NCBI GenBank assembly: GCA_019918135.1
Contig: WBZZ01001002.1
Coordinates: 15,001-79,000, forward strand
Origin: Paulinella micropora
Lineage: Eukaryota > Cercozoa > Imbricatea > Euglyphida > Paulinellidae
Length of the DNA stretch: 64,000 nucleotides
Reading direction: 5' to 3'
In this document: positions 28,790 through 37,895 of the stretch, in pieces
Position numbering within the stretch: the first letter of the stretch is position 1
Layout: every line of letters starts with the position of its first letter
The notes under the pieces: generated by a model
Told to the model about the DNA's origin: nothing
The model's input: the letters and a program-made list of their open reading frames with translations, nothing else
The model's database searches: none
Translations under genes and position numbers: made by a program

Positions 28790-29310
28790 CACACACACAC
28801 AAGACACACCCACACACAAGACACGACACACCCACACACACACACACACACACACACAATCACGTACACACACACAAATTCACAAATACACACAAATACA
28901 CACACAGACACCCCCCACACCCACAGACAAACCCTCAGACACACGCAAAAACACACAAACACCCAAACCCTTCGCATGTACACAACACACACGAACACAT
29001 ATGCTTTGGCACCCACAGAAACACACACACAAATTCACAAATACACACACACACACACAGACACCCACAGACAAACCCACAGACAAACCCTCAGACACAC
29101 GCAAAAACACACAAACACCCAAACCCTTCGCATGTACACAACACACACGAACACATAAGCTTTGGCACCCACACAAACACACACATAAATTCACAAATAC
29201 ACACACACACAACGACACCACACAAGATTCTTTTACACACCACGACACACATACACAAAAGCGACACTTGACACACACACACAAGATTTTTTTTACACAA
29301 CACACGCACC
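28790..29310. repeat. (CA)n-rich tandem repeat array
   Basis: A 500-base CA-rich array with a higher-order unit of roughly 120-150 bases: ACACAAATTCACAAATACAC, then ACAGACACC, then CAGACACACGCAAAAACAC, then CCCTTCGCATGTACACAACA, then TTTGGCACCCACA. The unit appears at least twice in full. Not coding. Confidence 0.9.
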
Positions 29311-29427
29311 TTCACAACACACCCGAAATGAGACTAGAAATAACACCCTTCATACGTTCGAAACAAGCAGCCCATAGTTATCACAGGCCAACATTTTTTT
29401 CAAAGAAATTCGCGCGCAGCCGAAAGA

Positions 29428-29570
29428 AAAGCACCATTGGGCAGCTCAATGGTTAAAAGAGGGAAGGGGGGCCTGTCTTGGCACTGGTGGGCGTGTGCGC
29501 AAGTGGTTTTGCTCAATGCAGCCAACATTGTGTTTGCGCAATGGCGAGCCCATTGTGCGCCCCCAATGTC
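29428..29570. repeat. ATTGGG palindromic repeat, site 2 (diverged)
   Basis: ACCATTGGGCAGCTCAATGG, then GCTCAATGCAGCCAACATTG, TTTGCGCAATGG and GCCCATTGTGCGC correspond to the 12381-12600 units with more differences. It lies between the CA array (left) and the GT array (right), the same setting as site 1. Confidence 0.6.
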
Positions 29571-29750
29571 TCCTTCGATTTCGCGCACAACCCATGGGAC
29601 ACGTAGCGGCCCCCTTTCCTGTCCTGTGGGAAGCATAAATGTTCTACAGTGTGCACACACATACGGGGAAATGTTGCCTGTGTCTGTAGTCGGGAAAACA
29701 ATCCGAGTGTTGTATGTGAATTCAGGTTTCTTTTGTAGTGTACACGGAAG

Positions 29751-30075
29751 GTTTGTGTGTGTGTGTGTGTTTGTGTGTTTGTGTTTGTGTGTGTGTGTGT
29801 GTTTGTGTGTGTGTGTTTGTGTGTGTGTGTGTTTGTGTGTGTTTGTGTGTTTGTGTTTGTATTTGTGTGTGTGTGTGTTTGTGTGTGCGTTTGTGTGTGT
29901 TTGTGTGTGTGTGTTTGTATTTGTGTGTGTGTGTGTGTTTGTGTGTGTGTGTTGTTGTGTGTGTTTGTGTGTGTTTGTGTGCGAAGGTTTGTGTGCGAAG
30001 GTTTTTGTGTGTGCGAAGGTTTGTGTGCGAAGGTTTTTGTGTGTGCGAAGGTTTGTGTGTGTGTATTTGTGTGTT
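29751..30075. repeat. (GT)n / GTGTTT microsatellite with GCGAAGG units
   Basis: A 325-base GT-rich tract; toward its end six GTGCGAAGGTTT units alternate with GT repeats. ORFs of Cys-Val repeats are not genes. It is the inverted counterpart of the CA array at 28.8-29.3 kb. Confidence 0.9.
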
Positions 30076-30197
30076 TTCCTATTATTCTATCTCTTTTATT
30101 CAATGGATTCTTGTTCATTCATGCACCAATTCCTGTTTTTATTGTGTCGCCTTGCATCGTGAAAACAAAGGTTTTGCTGCCCACCTAGGCAGGAGCA

Positions 30198-30536
30198 ATG
30201 CCGCCGCGAATGAAGAAGTTTCTCATGGCCGAAACAGGGGGATGCGTGGCCAGAAAGCCTCTCGAGCAGTCGGACCCACCCAAAGGCGTCAAAACACGCG
30301 CCGCCACGAAGAGGGAAAAGGAGGAAAAGAAGAAGAAGAAGAAGGAGAGCGCCGCCGGCTCAGCAGCAACGGAGGCACATGTTCGTTCGGTCCATGTGAG
30401 GAAGGGGATGGGGCCCGGCAAATGGTTGGAATATAAAGGCCTAGTGAAGCCCGGCACGTTCGAGAAGATGTCTGTGGAGGAAATGTATGACTTCTGGCGA
30501 AAACATCCCCACTTGCTAGATTTGGTTCGCACATAA
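30198..30536 (+). CDS. Small Lys-rich protein, unknown (112 aa)
   Basis: ATG at 30198 (MPPRMKKFLMAETGG). A central Lys/Glu run (residues about 38-51) is a likely nuclear-localisation or nucleic-acid-binding stretch. The C-terminal part (MGPGKWLEYKGLVKPGTFEK, then EEMYDFWRKHPHLLDLV) is helical and protein-like. No family recognised. The following 500 bases (30537-31053) show no gene. Confidence 0.55.
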   Translation: MPPRMKKFLMAETGGCVARKPLEQSDPPKGVKTRAATKREKEEKKKKKKESAAGSAATEAHVRSVHVRKGMGPGKWLEYKGLVKPGTFEKMSVEEMYDFWRKHPHLLDLVRT

Positions 30537-31053
30537 AGCACCACAAAAAACCTCCTTGCTTACTCTCCTTTTTTCTTAGGGACACATGTTGTCTTGATCG
30601 AACAACGGAGAACCTCATAAATTTGAACGGTTTACAACAAAAAAGAGATAGCCACCAGGCTCCCTCGAATGTAACAGCGTGTTTCTTGACCAGTAAAAAA
30701 AACAAGTTCTTTGGTCACAATTTAATCGGAATCAAGACAGCCTATAGACTGAAAATCCGGTTTTCTTTTAAAGTGTTGGTGTGTGTCAGCAGTTACATTC
30801 CATAATTTTCGGAAAACAGAGACCTTCGTCGCGGGTTTAATGAGCAAGAGACGATGGAAAAAAAGAAGAGCCTAATTCAAAAGAATGCAGGTTTTTTTTT
30901 GCAGAGGCTGTTCACTCCCTAGCCTTCAGGGTAGCAAAAGTAGAAACCAAAAATAGTGCGTGCCCCTGAATCCTCCGGGTGAGGTGGGGGGTTTCATTTA
31001 TCTTCTTCCTCGTGGGCTTGCATTAGTTTTGTGGCAGGCCTGTTGCGGCCTAC

Positions 31054-31722
31054 CTAGGCTCGCAAGAGCACTGTTTTTGGCTCATAATCGCGCAATAGCC
31101 TAACTAGTCTTTTTTGCCAAGTGCCATATGTATCGCCGTCAATGACCGAATCTGAATCATCATCTTGGATTAATTTGTTGACTAAGCCTTCATTCCAAAC
31201 GAGTCCTGGAATAGAGCCTTGGCGCTCTGGTCGGTCTTCCGTTGTCAACACAAGGTTTTTGGTGTCTTTGGACCTCACAAAATCTGTCAGTACTCTGTCA
31301 GGGATGATATCTGGGTGGTTATGAACATCGTTTCCGTATTGGTTTTTTATCGCGCTATCAAGGAAGCTACGAATCGTGTATCTTGGGGGTTCTGCAGCAG
31401 TGGGTATTGCTGAACTCGTACGACCAGCAGTGGGGACTTTGCTGTGTTTTCCTTCGCCGTTAGAAAGAGGCGCTGCGGCCGCCCGCTCTGCCGCGTACAC
31501 GCCCGTAAGAAAGACGCCAAGGCTGCTCTGTCCGTGCTTGCCCAGATAGAGACGCACCGCCTTGCCCAGATCCTCGTCACTCTGCCCATCTAAGGGAACG
31601 TTCGGCTTTTGTGCCTGTAGACATACCGAAGCCCTTAGCCAAGATTCGCGAAATGACGTCTTAAATTTCTTGGCATTCTGGCCCAGCCAACTATCTTCAC
31701 AGTCTGCAAACGGGCCGGCCAT
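31054..31722 (-). CDS. Unknown protein (222 aa)
   Basis: ATG at 31722 (MAGPFADCEDSWLGQ). The N-terminal 70 residues are helical (AKKFKTSFRESWLRASVC; LGKAVRLYLGKHGQSSLGVF). A low-complexity linker follows, then a C-terminal region with RYTIRSFLDSAIKNQYGNDV and a Trp-Gln-Lys-Arg-Leu-Val-Arg-Leu-Leu end. No family recognised. The upstream sequence (31800-31890) is rich in G runs and shared with the SKP1-like gene in a divergent arrangement. Confidence 0.5.
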   Translation of the reverse strand: MAGPFADCEDSWLGQNAKKFKTSFRESWLRASVCLQAQKPNVPLDGQSDEDLGKAVRLYLGKHGQSSLGVFLTGVYAAERAAAAPLSNGEGKHSKVPTAGRTSSAIPTAAEPPRYTIRSFLDSAIKNQYGNDVHNHPDIIPDRVLTDFVRSKDTKNLVLTTEDRPERQGSIPGLVWNEGLVNKLIQDDDSDSVIDGDTYGTWQKRLVRLLRDYEPKTVLLRA

Positions 31723-32318
31723 TCTTCTTCGCACAACTCCCCTTTCTTAGAAAACATGTATATTTACGCAGGGGGATCTTCGGAGGAAGAAAAAGAAAGG
31801 GGGGGTTGGGCCAACGGGGGGGGGGGGGGGGAGAGAGTCGGGGGGAGGGGGGACAAAGGCGGGATAAGGGGGGGGGGGCCGAGCGTCAAGAAAGAAAACA
31901 GAACGCAAAGAGAAGAAAAGGGGGAGAAATACATTTGGAAATGGGCGGGAGGGGGAGGGGAGTACCCCGGCTTTCGTTTTTGCGTGTGTGGCGAGAGGAA
32001 AGGAGAGAGAGAGAGAGAGCTGTGGGGGGGGGGGGGGGGGGGTGGAAGACGAGTTGGCGCTCATCTTCGAAACCCTGGGGACAAAATTTTGCTTTTTCCT
32101 TCTCCCCCCCCCCCTTCCGACCCCCCCCCCCCGCGTTTTCTTTCGTAACTCCGTTTTGCAAACATCTTGGGCCCCTTGTAGATTTTTCAAAACTAAGTTT
32201 CACAACCTCAGGAGTCGTTTTCTCTCTGGGGTCTTTTTTGTGAAAAAAATGTCCAAGCAAGAGAAGAAGCAAGAAGCTAAGCGAGAGAAGAAGCAAGAAG
32301 CTACGAGCCTAGACGAAA
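31723..32318. other. Divergent intergenic region with G/C homopolymers
   Basis: Between the minus-strand 31054 gene and the plus-strand SKP1-like gene. G runs of 10-20 bases at 31819-31830 and 32024-32042 and C runs at 32105-32132. It probably holds both promoters. A short Lys/Gly-rich frame from ATG 32250 overlaps the SKP1-like 5' end and is not supported as a gene. Confidence 0.6.
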
Positions 32319-33092
32319 ATGACGAGGACAGAAAAAACAGTAATACTCACAATTGCCACAAGAGCGTTGACAACAAAAACAGAGAGAGAAGCCGCAAGGG
32401 AGGCAGCAAAGCCGGTGGCATCAGGAACGCCGGCGGCGGCAAAGCCGGCGGCAGCAAAGCCGGCGGCGGCAAAGCCGGCGGCGGCAAAGCCGGTAGGTTA
32501 CAGTTTGTCCTTTGCGAAGGCCAAGATATCTGGCTTAATCAGTAATATGGTAGAAAACGACGAAGAGGGCAAAAAATGTCATAATATAGAACTGCATATT
32601 AAGGAGCAGGAGACCCTGAAGCAAGTAGTCAAGTTCATGGAGCTCTACAGCAAGAAACCAATGAATGAGAATTTTAAAAGGCCGATCGAGAGCGTCGACC
32701 TGGTCAAACTAGTGGGTGCGGAGTACGCTGAATTCGTCCCTGTAAAGGAGAATAATAAGGCTGAGGATTTGCGCAAGCTATTCGAGCTAACTATGGTCCC
32801 TCCTGCGCCTGCTTCTTGCTTTTTGTGCGTGGTTTTTTTTGGCAGCGTCCCGAAAAAGACAGGAAACCGTCGCGTTTGTTTTTTTTTTGGGGGGGGGTGT
32901 GTGTGTTGTCAGGCCGCGAACTACCTGGAAATCGAGCCTCTGCTGTTGCTCGCGTGTACAAAGATCGCGAGCATGCTCAAGGGCAAGACGCCCGCGCAGA
33001 TCCGAGAGATCTTTGACATCGCAGAAGACGGCTTCACTCCTGAAGAAAGAAAAGAACTGGAAAGGGAGAACGCGTGGGCCGCTCTCGTCTGA
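32319..33092 (+). CDS. SKP1-like protein with one intron
   Basis: Exons 32319-32795 and 32913-33092. The part after an Ala-Lys-Pro repeat follows SKP1: [34 protein letters not shown], then LRKLFELTM joined at the intron to [34 protein letters not shown] and [16 protein letters not shown]. In SKP1 the segment 'LF.L..AANYL' is continuous, which fixes the intron (32796-32912, GT...TTGTCAG). SKP1 links cullin to F-box proteins in SCF ubiquitin ligases; large DNA viruses sometimes carry SKP1-like genes. Odd: an N-terminal insertion of about 20 residues of AAAKP repeat, and the N-terminal strand is poorly conserved. Confidence 0.85.
   Translation: MTRTEKTVILTIATRALTTKTEREAAREAAKPVASGTPAAAKPAAAKPAAAKPAAAKPVGYSLSFAKAKISGLISNMVENDEEGKKCHNIELHIKEQETLKQVVKFMELYSKKPMNENFKRPIESVDLVKLVGAEYAEFVPVKENNKAEDLRKLFELTMVPPAPASCFLCVVFFGSVPKKTGNRRVCFFFGGGCVCCQAANYLEIEPLLLLACTKIASMLKGKTPAQIREIFDIAEDGFTPEERKELERENAWAALV
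32796..32912 (+). other. Spliceosomal intron, 117 nt, phase 0
   Basis: Begins GTCCCT after ATG and ends in a pyrimidine/G-rich stretch and TTGTCAG before GCCGCGAAC. Its length is a multiple of three and it has no in-frame stop, so unspliced RNA would encode SKP1 with a 39-residue insertion. Exon boundaries are supported by alignment to the SKP1 'AANYL' motif. Confidence 0.85.
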
Positions 33093-33265
33093 TGATGCCG
33101 CGCCCATTTCCGCAGCACTGTCCCGATTCTTCGTTCCGGACAAGGAAGAATGTGGGGGCTCGGGAAAGGGGCGCGGGACAAGGTGAGGGGGGGGGGGGAA
33201 AATGCCAGTTGCTATGTCTCTCTCTCTTTTTCTCAAGCATTACAAGCTCTTGTGTTCTTTTGCCC

Positions 33266-34042
33266 ATGAGAAAGTGGTCTAACGTCGTAATAGAGCCAAG
33301 CACGGCCGGCTTTGAGGCGCTGCTAACAGCAATAACTACACGCTTTAACCAGGCCAAGTGCGCCGCTGAGGTCCACGTGACGCGGCAGCACCTGCTCTTA
33401 GTAGACGAAAAAGCCAACAGGGCCTTTGGCCTCCGTTTCTGCAGCGTGGCGGCAGATGGTGCCGCAGTTGCTAGCCTGAATGGCGTGCTGGAGCGGCTGG
33501 CGGCCCAAGAACTGCCACCAGCCGTGCCACGCACCTACAATGTCGCTTGGCTGTTGAGAAGCGGCCGCCAGGAACTGGGCGCGAAAACCCGGGAGCTCCT
33601 ACGGACTCTGCGAAACATAATCGAGGGGTCCGAGTACAAAGCGGCGAACGACGTCCCGAAGGCGGTCTATGACAAGGCTAAAGAATCGGTCCTCGCGGTC
33701 ATCGCGTCCGTTCTGCAGATTACCGCGTGGAGCCCCTCGCACCTGCTACTGTTGCAGGAAACGGAGCCCTACGGATCAACGAACCTCTTGTCTTGGCTCA
33801 AGGCCAAAGTTGATCACACGCGGGCCCTCATCCCCAGAACGCGGGGCATTTCTTGGTGTTGGGCCTGGAACGTGAGGTCCTGCAGCTCAACAACTAGGGG
33901 CAGGTCGTCGCCGCCGCGAACCCTAACTTTTACGCCATTGGTAACAGCCTGCTACCGGCGGACAGGCCGGCAGAAACCCCAAGAAAACTCGGCCTGCTGC
34001 ACTACCTGCTGCTCGTCTGCAACACGTACGAGAGGCTCGTAG
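33266..34042 (+). CDS. Unknown protein, ORF A of 33.3-34.7 kb
   Basis: ATG at 33266 (MRKWSNVVIEPSTAGF). A poly(G) tract lies about 70 bases upstream (33187-33198). Helix-rich with a segment HLLLVDEKANRAFGLRFCS and TYNVAWLLRSGRQELGAKT. The last ~65 residues have skewed Ser/Thr/Arg composition and are less convincing. No family recognised. ORF B starts just after it in the same direction. Confidence 0.5.
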   Translation: MRKWSNVVIEPSTAGFEALLTAITTRFNQAKCAAEVHVTRQHLLLVDEKANRAFGLRFCSVAADGAAVASLNGVLERLAAQELPPAVPRTYNVAWLLRSGRQELGAKTRELLRTLRNIIEGSEYKAANDVPKAVYDKAKESVLAVIASVLQITAWSPSHLLLLQETEPYGSTNLLSWLKAKVDHTRALIPRTRGISWCWAWNVRSCSSTTRGRSSPPRTLTFTPLVTACYRRTGRQKPQENSACCTTCCSSATRTRGS

Positions 34043-34059
34043 GCACCAGGTGCCGGCGC

Positions 34060-34674
34060 ATGCAAGAATGTGATTCTTTGGTGCGGACGATGCTGTCCGC
34101 CATCGAGCGTAAGGACGAGCAACATCTGGGCGCGGCGCTGGATCTGCTTCCGAGGCTGGACCAGCGGGCGTTCCGGGCGGGGCTGCGCCCTTGCCTAGAA
34201 CGCCTGCTGCTGCAGAACCGCGCGCTGACGGCGGATATTTGGTGCGGCAAGCACCCTGACCTGCGTTACCCAGAGAAGCCGCTTGTGCACGTCGCGTATA
34301 ACGAGTGCGTGTACGTGTACCACGCGCTTAATCGGATCATGAAAAATCACGGCAGCAAGCACCACTTTTTTTTAAGGAACGCGCTGGACGTTTGGTACGA
34401 GACGACCGTGGGGCGCAGCGAGTTCCTGCGCGAAGAAGACGGCTGGCAAAGCTATAGAAAGGCCCGCACGCGCGTGGGCGCACGGACCTGGCGCGACGAG
34501 CTGGCGTTTTCGGCGCACGCGCACCTGCTCGCAATGCTGGAAGAAAACACTGCGCTTAAGAGGGCCCTGACCAGACCAGAGGACCCGCAGAAGCCCTTTG
34601 GCCTTCTGGTTGATTCGAACTACATTGACACGTACTGGAAGGCTAATTTGAACGCCGGGCCGCGCCGGCTCTAA
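34060..34674 (+). CDS. Unknown protein, ORF B (204 aa)
   Basis: ATG at 34060 (MQECDSLVRTMLSAIERK). Protein-like throughout; AFRAGLRPCLERLLLQNRAL and VHVAYNECVYVYHALNRIMK are helical, and the C terminus carries PFGLLVDSNYIDTYWKANL. No family recognised. Coding-like sequence continues upstream of its ATG, so it may belong with ORF A as one spliced or fossil locus. Sequence 34675-35105 has G/C runs (34981-34994) and no gene. Confidence 0.5.
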   Translation: MQECDSLVRTMLSAIERKDEQHLGAALDLLPRLDQRAFRAGLRPCLERLLLQNRALTADIWCGKHPDLRYPEKPLVHVAYNECVYVYHALNRIMKNHGSKHHFFLRNALDVWYETTVGRSEFLREEDGWQSYRKARTRVGARTWRDELAFSAHAHLLAMLEENTALKRALTRPEDPQKPFGLLVDSNYIDTYWKANLNAGPRRL

Positions 34675-35105
34675 GCGTGGCAGAAGGCTGGTACACGACG
34701 AAAAAAAAAAGAAAGACCAACTGCAGAGAAAAAAATTCTTTGCGAGACAGAAGAGCGGTGTTTGGGGGACTGGAGGGCGGGGCGGGGAGGGATGGCTCTG
34801 CCGCGCGATTTTGGGTCGCAGATTAAAACTTTTGGCCGTTTTTTTTTGGGGAGACAGATTTTTTTTAGTGGAGCCGTTCTTACAAAACAGTTTGGTCGCG
34901 GGCTCCCCCCATCCCTCTCCCCCCGCTTTCTCTTTCCCGGCAAAGGCCCGTGCGCCCGGCCCCCCCCTGCGCACAAAAGTGTGGGGGGGGGGGGCCGGGC
35001 GACGACGTCTTCATTCTTTTTTTGCCACCTTGGACATCAAAGAAATCGCATTTTGTTTCTCCCCGAAACACAGCTTCTCTCGTTTGTTTTTGTTACGCAG
35101 CGGGA

Positions 35106-35596
35106 ATGGTTGATGGGAGAGTTTCCACCGAGGCACAGCAGACGGTTGGCACGGACTCCTGGTGCTTCCAAGAAATGGACGCACTGGACCGGGCCATAGA
35201 CAAATTGAAAGCTGAGCGTAGCCAAGAGACCATGGGCCACGAGCAACTGGCCGCCGTGCTGCACGACATCATCACGGCGGCCAATCGTGGCGCTCCCTGG
35301 ACCAAAACCAAGGCCGACATACGGAAGCGCCTGGGACCCAAGGCCTTGCTGAGCCCATATGAGGTACTGTTCGCTGCACAGTTCGTATCATCTTTTTTCT
35401 TGCTGTAGTTTGTCTTGGATCTTTTTTCTAGGCGGCGGTCTTCTGCACGCAAAGAAACATCCAAGATTTGCAAGAGATCTTGGCCCTTAATTCCAGGCAG
35501 CTCAAGGAGGCCGAAAGCCACGCTAAGGAACTTAGGGAACTAGTCAAGGAAGCCCGGAGGCAGGTCCGCGAAGCTGAGGCCAACGTAAGCCTCTAG
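35106..35596 (+). CDS. Small spliced gene, coiled-coil protein (140 aa)
   Basis: Exon 1 runs 35106-35363 (ATG at 35106, MVDGRVSTEAQQTVG), exon 2 35432-35596. Exon 1 is helical (CFQEMDALDRAIDKLKAERS; QLAAVLHDIITAANRG). Exon 2 encodes a coiled coil (QDLQEILALNSRQLKEAESH, then KELRELVKEARRQVREAEA). The protein is short and has no recognised family; an oligomeric or regulatory role is a guess. A TTTGTTACGCAG just before the start codon looks like a second 3' splice site, suggesting a 5' noncoding exon. Confidence 0.65.
35364..35431 (+). other. Spliceosomal intron, 68 nt, phase 0
   Basis: Begins GTACTG and ends in TCTTTTTTCTAG before GCGGCG. It contains an in-frame TAG, so splicing is required for the C-terminal coiled coil. 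Both sides keep the same frame and composition. Confidence 0.7.
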
Positions 35597-35795
35597 CCCG
35601 TCTTGTATTTAGACGATTAAAAAGAAAGCAATCGTGTAACTTTTGAAAGCTTAACCGGACTTGGTTTTTTTCTGCGGTTGACTAGCACGAATCTTTTTTT
35701 TTAATCCGTATACCGAAAGGCAAGGGAGCCGAAAAGGAGGGGGGTGACGGTGATGAGTACAACTAGCGGGCAATTCACTCCCGGCGTTTTTTTTG

Positions 35796-36170
35796 TCAAG
35801 CTTTAGCGCGGCCCTTCCGCGCAACTGTGCGTTCGCGCCAGCAAAGACAGCCGGTGCCCGCGCGCAGGAGGTCATTGCAAGAATCTTCGGAGCAGCGCTC
35901 GAAGCGAATCCACGTGGCCTCCCCCACCTCGTCCAGCGCCACTTGGCACTCGGCCGAGACGAGCAGCGCCCCTTCCAAGCACAGCAGCATTTCTTCCAAG
36001 AGCTCCTGCGCGGCCCTGGCATGTCCGGCGGCGCCCGGGCAGCCTTGCAATCTCTTTACCAGCAGGCCAGCGCGTGCGCGTAGCAGCCCCTTCACGTCCT
36101 CGTCTTGTTGCAGTTGCAGGAAGGATTGCCGCCGTTGGTACCTGCCCTTGTAGTTACCTTGGTCAGACAT
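35796..36170 (-). CDS. Unknown small protein (124 aa)
   Basis: ATG at 36170 (MSDQGNYKGRYQRRQSF). Arg/Gln-rich N terminus, then helical Ala/Leu-rich sequence (AAQELLEEMLLCLEGALLVS), then a Cys/Arg-rich end. No family recognised. A C-rich stretch lies 70-180 bases upstream (36239-36361). The plus-strand frames over it are shadows. Confidence 0.45.
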   Translation of the reverse strand: MSDQGNYKGRYQRRQSFLQLQQDEDVKGLLRARAGLLVKRLQGCPGAAGHARAAQELLEEMLLCLEGALLVSAECQVALDEVGEATWIRFERCSEDSCNDLLRAGTGCLCWRERTVARKGRAKA

Positions 36171-36558
36171 CTTTTGGCGCACGGACGCGTGTGTTTCTTT
36201 CTTTGTCTGGTTGTTTTTTTTGGCACCCAGCTTTTCTTCCCCCCCGCCCCGACATTTCTCTTTCGCGGCCCCCACCTCTCCACACACACGACCGTTTCCT
36301 TTCGTGCACCCCCAGTCACTGTCGGCCCCCCTCCCCCGCGCACCAGTCGGCCCCCCCACCCACATTAGCACCCTTTAGACACGAGAGAAACCCCCCTCCC
36401 CCCAACTACACACACACCCTCTCTCTCTCTCTCCCAAGTTTTGTTTTTTGCTTGCTGTCTCTGCAAAAAACGGGACTATCTCCAATCCTTAAAAACCCGC
36501 AAGAAAAGGGATTGGACCAGCAACGCCAGTCCATTGCAATATCACCTCCCTACTGACG

Positions 36559-36837
36559 ATGAACGCTGGCCTAGCGCTGGCGTTGGCGGTGGTGTCCTTG
36601 GCGGATTGCGCCTGGCGCGCGCCGGAACCGACGGACCTGTTGCTCGAGCTGTCCGTCGGCGCCGCCGGCGCCGTGTGGACGCTGCCGGCCGCGGGCTCGA
36701 CAGCAATCATCGCACGCCGCCGGCAATTGGCGCAGGACGAGCCAAAATGGCTGGTAGACTGGGGTGACGGCACGCCGCCACAGGCTTGTACAACCAGCGC
36801 ACGCACGTGTTTGCCAGCGCGGGCGTGTTTACAATAG
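36559..36837 (+). CDS. Surface protein family copy 1, N-terminal ORF
   Basis: ATG at 36559. Residues 1-19 (MNAGLALALAVVSLADCAW) form a signal peptide. Mature sequence contains LLLELSVGAAGAVWTLPAAG and VDWGDGTPP, the start of a PKD-like fold. The last ~15 codons have different composition. The same N terminus occurs at 43405 and 46819. It leads into the ORF at 36786. A C-rich promoter region lies upstream (36239-36361, 36391-36402). Confidence 0.7.
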   Translation: MNAGLALALAVVSLADCAWRAPEPTDLLLELSVGAAGAVWTLPAAGSTAIIARRRQLAQDEPKWLVDWGDGTPPQACTTSARTCLPARACLQ

Positions 36838-37895
36838 CAGTGGAAGGCACGGTGCCGGGCTGGACCATGACGCCGGAATGGCGCGCGCAGCAGGCGGACG
36901 AGGTGGCGCTGCTAGTGATTTTACAGTGGGGCGGTTTGCAACTAAACGCCAGCAGCGGCTACCACTTCTACGGCGAATGGCAGTTGACTTCAGCGCCGCC
37001 GCTGTCGGCCCTTGACACGTCGTACGTGACGAGCTTCGAGTACAGCTTCGCCGGGCTCGTGGCCGCTACGTTCGATGTTTCGGGCCTAGACACGCGGTCT
37101 GCGCTAGTGCTGCGCGGCGCGTTCGCGAACTCGCCGAAGCTCCAGTTTTCCAACGTCAGCGGCTGGGACCTGTCGCGCGCGCGCGACATCTCGTACCTGT
37201 TCAACGGCACGCAAGCAATCGATATTCGGGGCCTCGAGCGCTGGAACGTGTCCGGCGTGTCGGAGGCGACGGCGGTGTTCGCGCAGTCGGCGGTGCTGGC
37301 CGACCTGTCGCAGTGGCAACTGAATAGCTTGCGCGACCCCCAGCAGTTGCTGGAGGGCGCGCCCGCGGAGCTGCTGAGCACGACGTACGACGCGTGCCTG
37401 GGCCAGCGCACAAGCGCCGAGTGCGCCGTGTGGGTGCCGTCCGCGTCAGTGTCGCGGACCGCGTCATCGACCCCAACGGCCTCGCGGAGCCCCGGCTCTT
37501 CGCCACCCGCCTCGGTGTCGCGGACGCCGTCGGCGTCCTTGACCGCGTCAAGCTCGGGTAGCCCGACCGCGTCGGCGACTGTGACGAAGAGCTCGTCGTC
37601 AAGCTCGAGCCCTTCTAGCTCGCCGACAGCGTCGGTGACCTTGTCGCCCACTGTTTCGGTGAGCGCGACTGTGTTGGAGAGCTCATCGTCAAGCCCGAGC
37701 CCTTCTAGCTCGCCGACAGCGTCACCGACGCTGTCGCCCACTGTTTCGATGACCGCGTCTCTGTCGTCGACCCCGACCGCGTCGCGGAGCCTCGGCTCTT
37801 CACTAAGCGCGTCGACACTGCATCTACCTCGACCACCGCGTCGCCGACCGCTACACCCACGCAGTCTGACTCGGGGACGCCCACTATCTCTGTGA
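36786..37895 (+). CDS. Surface protein copy 1, DUF285-like ORF
   Basis: 369 codons. It starts with THVFASAGVFTIAVEG, the second half of a PKD-like domain, followed by BspA/DUF285-like repeats (for example NVSGWDLSRARDISYLFNGT; ERWNVSGVSEATAVFAQSAV; DLSQWQLNSLRD). These leucine-rich-like repeats occur in secreted or surface adhesins of protists and bacteria. From about residue 220 a Ser/Thr/Pro stalk begins. The DUF285-like part is nearly identical to copy 2 at the DNA level. Confidence 0.75.
   Translation: MYNQRTHVFASAGVFTIAVEGTVPGWTMTPEWRAQQADEVALLVILQWGGLQLNASSGYHFYGEWQLTSAPPLSALDTSYVTSFEYSFAGLVAATFDVSGLDTRSALVLRGAFANSPKLQFSNVSGWDLSRARDISYLFNGTQAIDIRGLERWNVSGVSEATAVFAQSAVLADLSQWQLNSLRDPQQLLEGAPAELLSTTYDACLGQRTSAECAVWVPSASVSRTASSTPTASRSPGSSPPASVSRTPSASLTASSSGSPTASATVTKSSSSSSSPSSSPTASVTLSPTVSVSATVLESSSSSPSPSSSPTASPTLSPTVSMTASLSSTPTASRSLGSSLSASTLHLPRPPRRRPLHPRSLTRGRPLSL

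Noticed and set aside
28762-29305. ORFs of Thr-His or Cys-Val repeats
   Set aside because: They are read-through of CA/GT microsatellite arrays, open in several frames on both strands, with no protein-like composition.
35651-36022. Minus-strand ORF overlapping the 35796-36170 gene
   Set aside because: Lower-quality composition and no good start; treated as a shadow frame.
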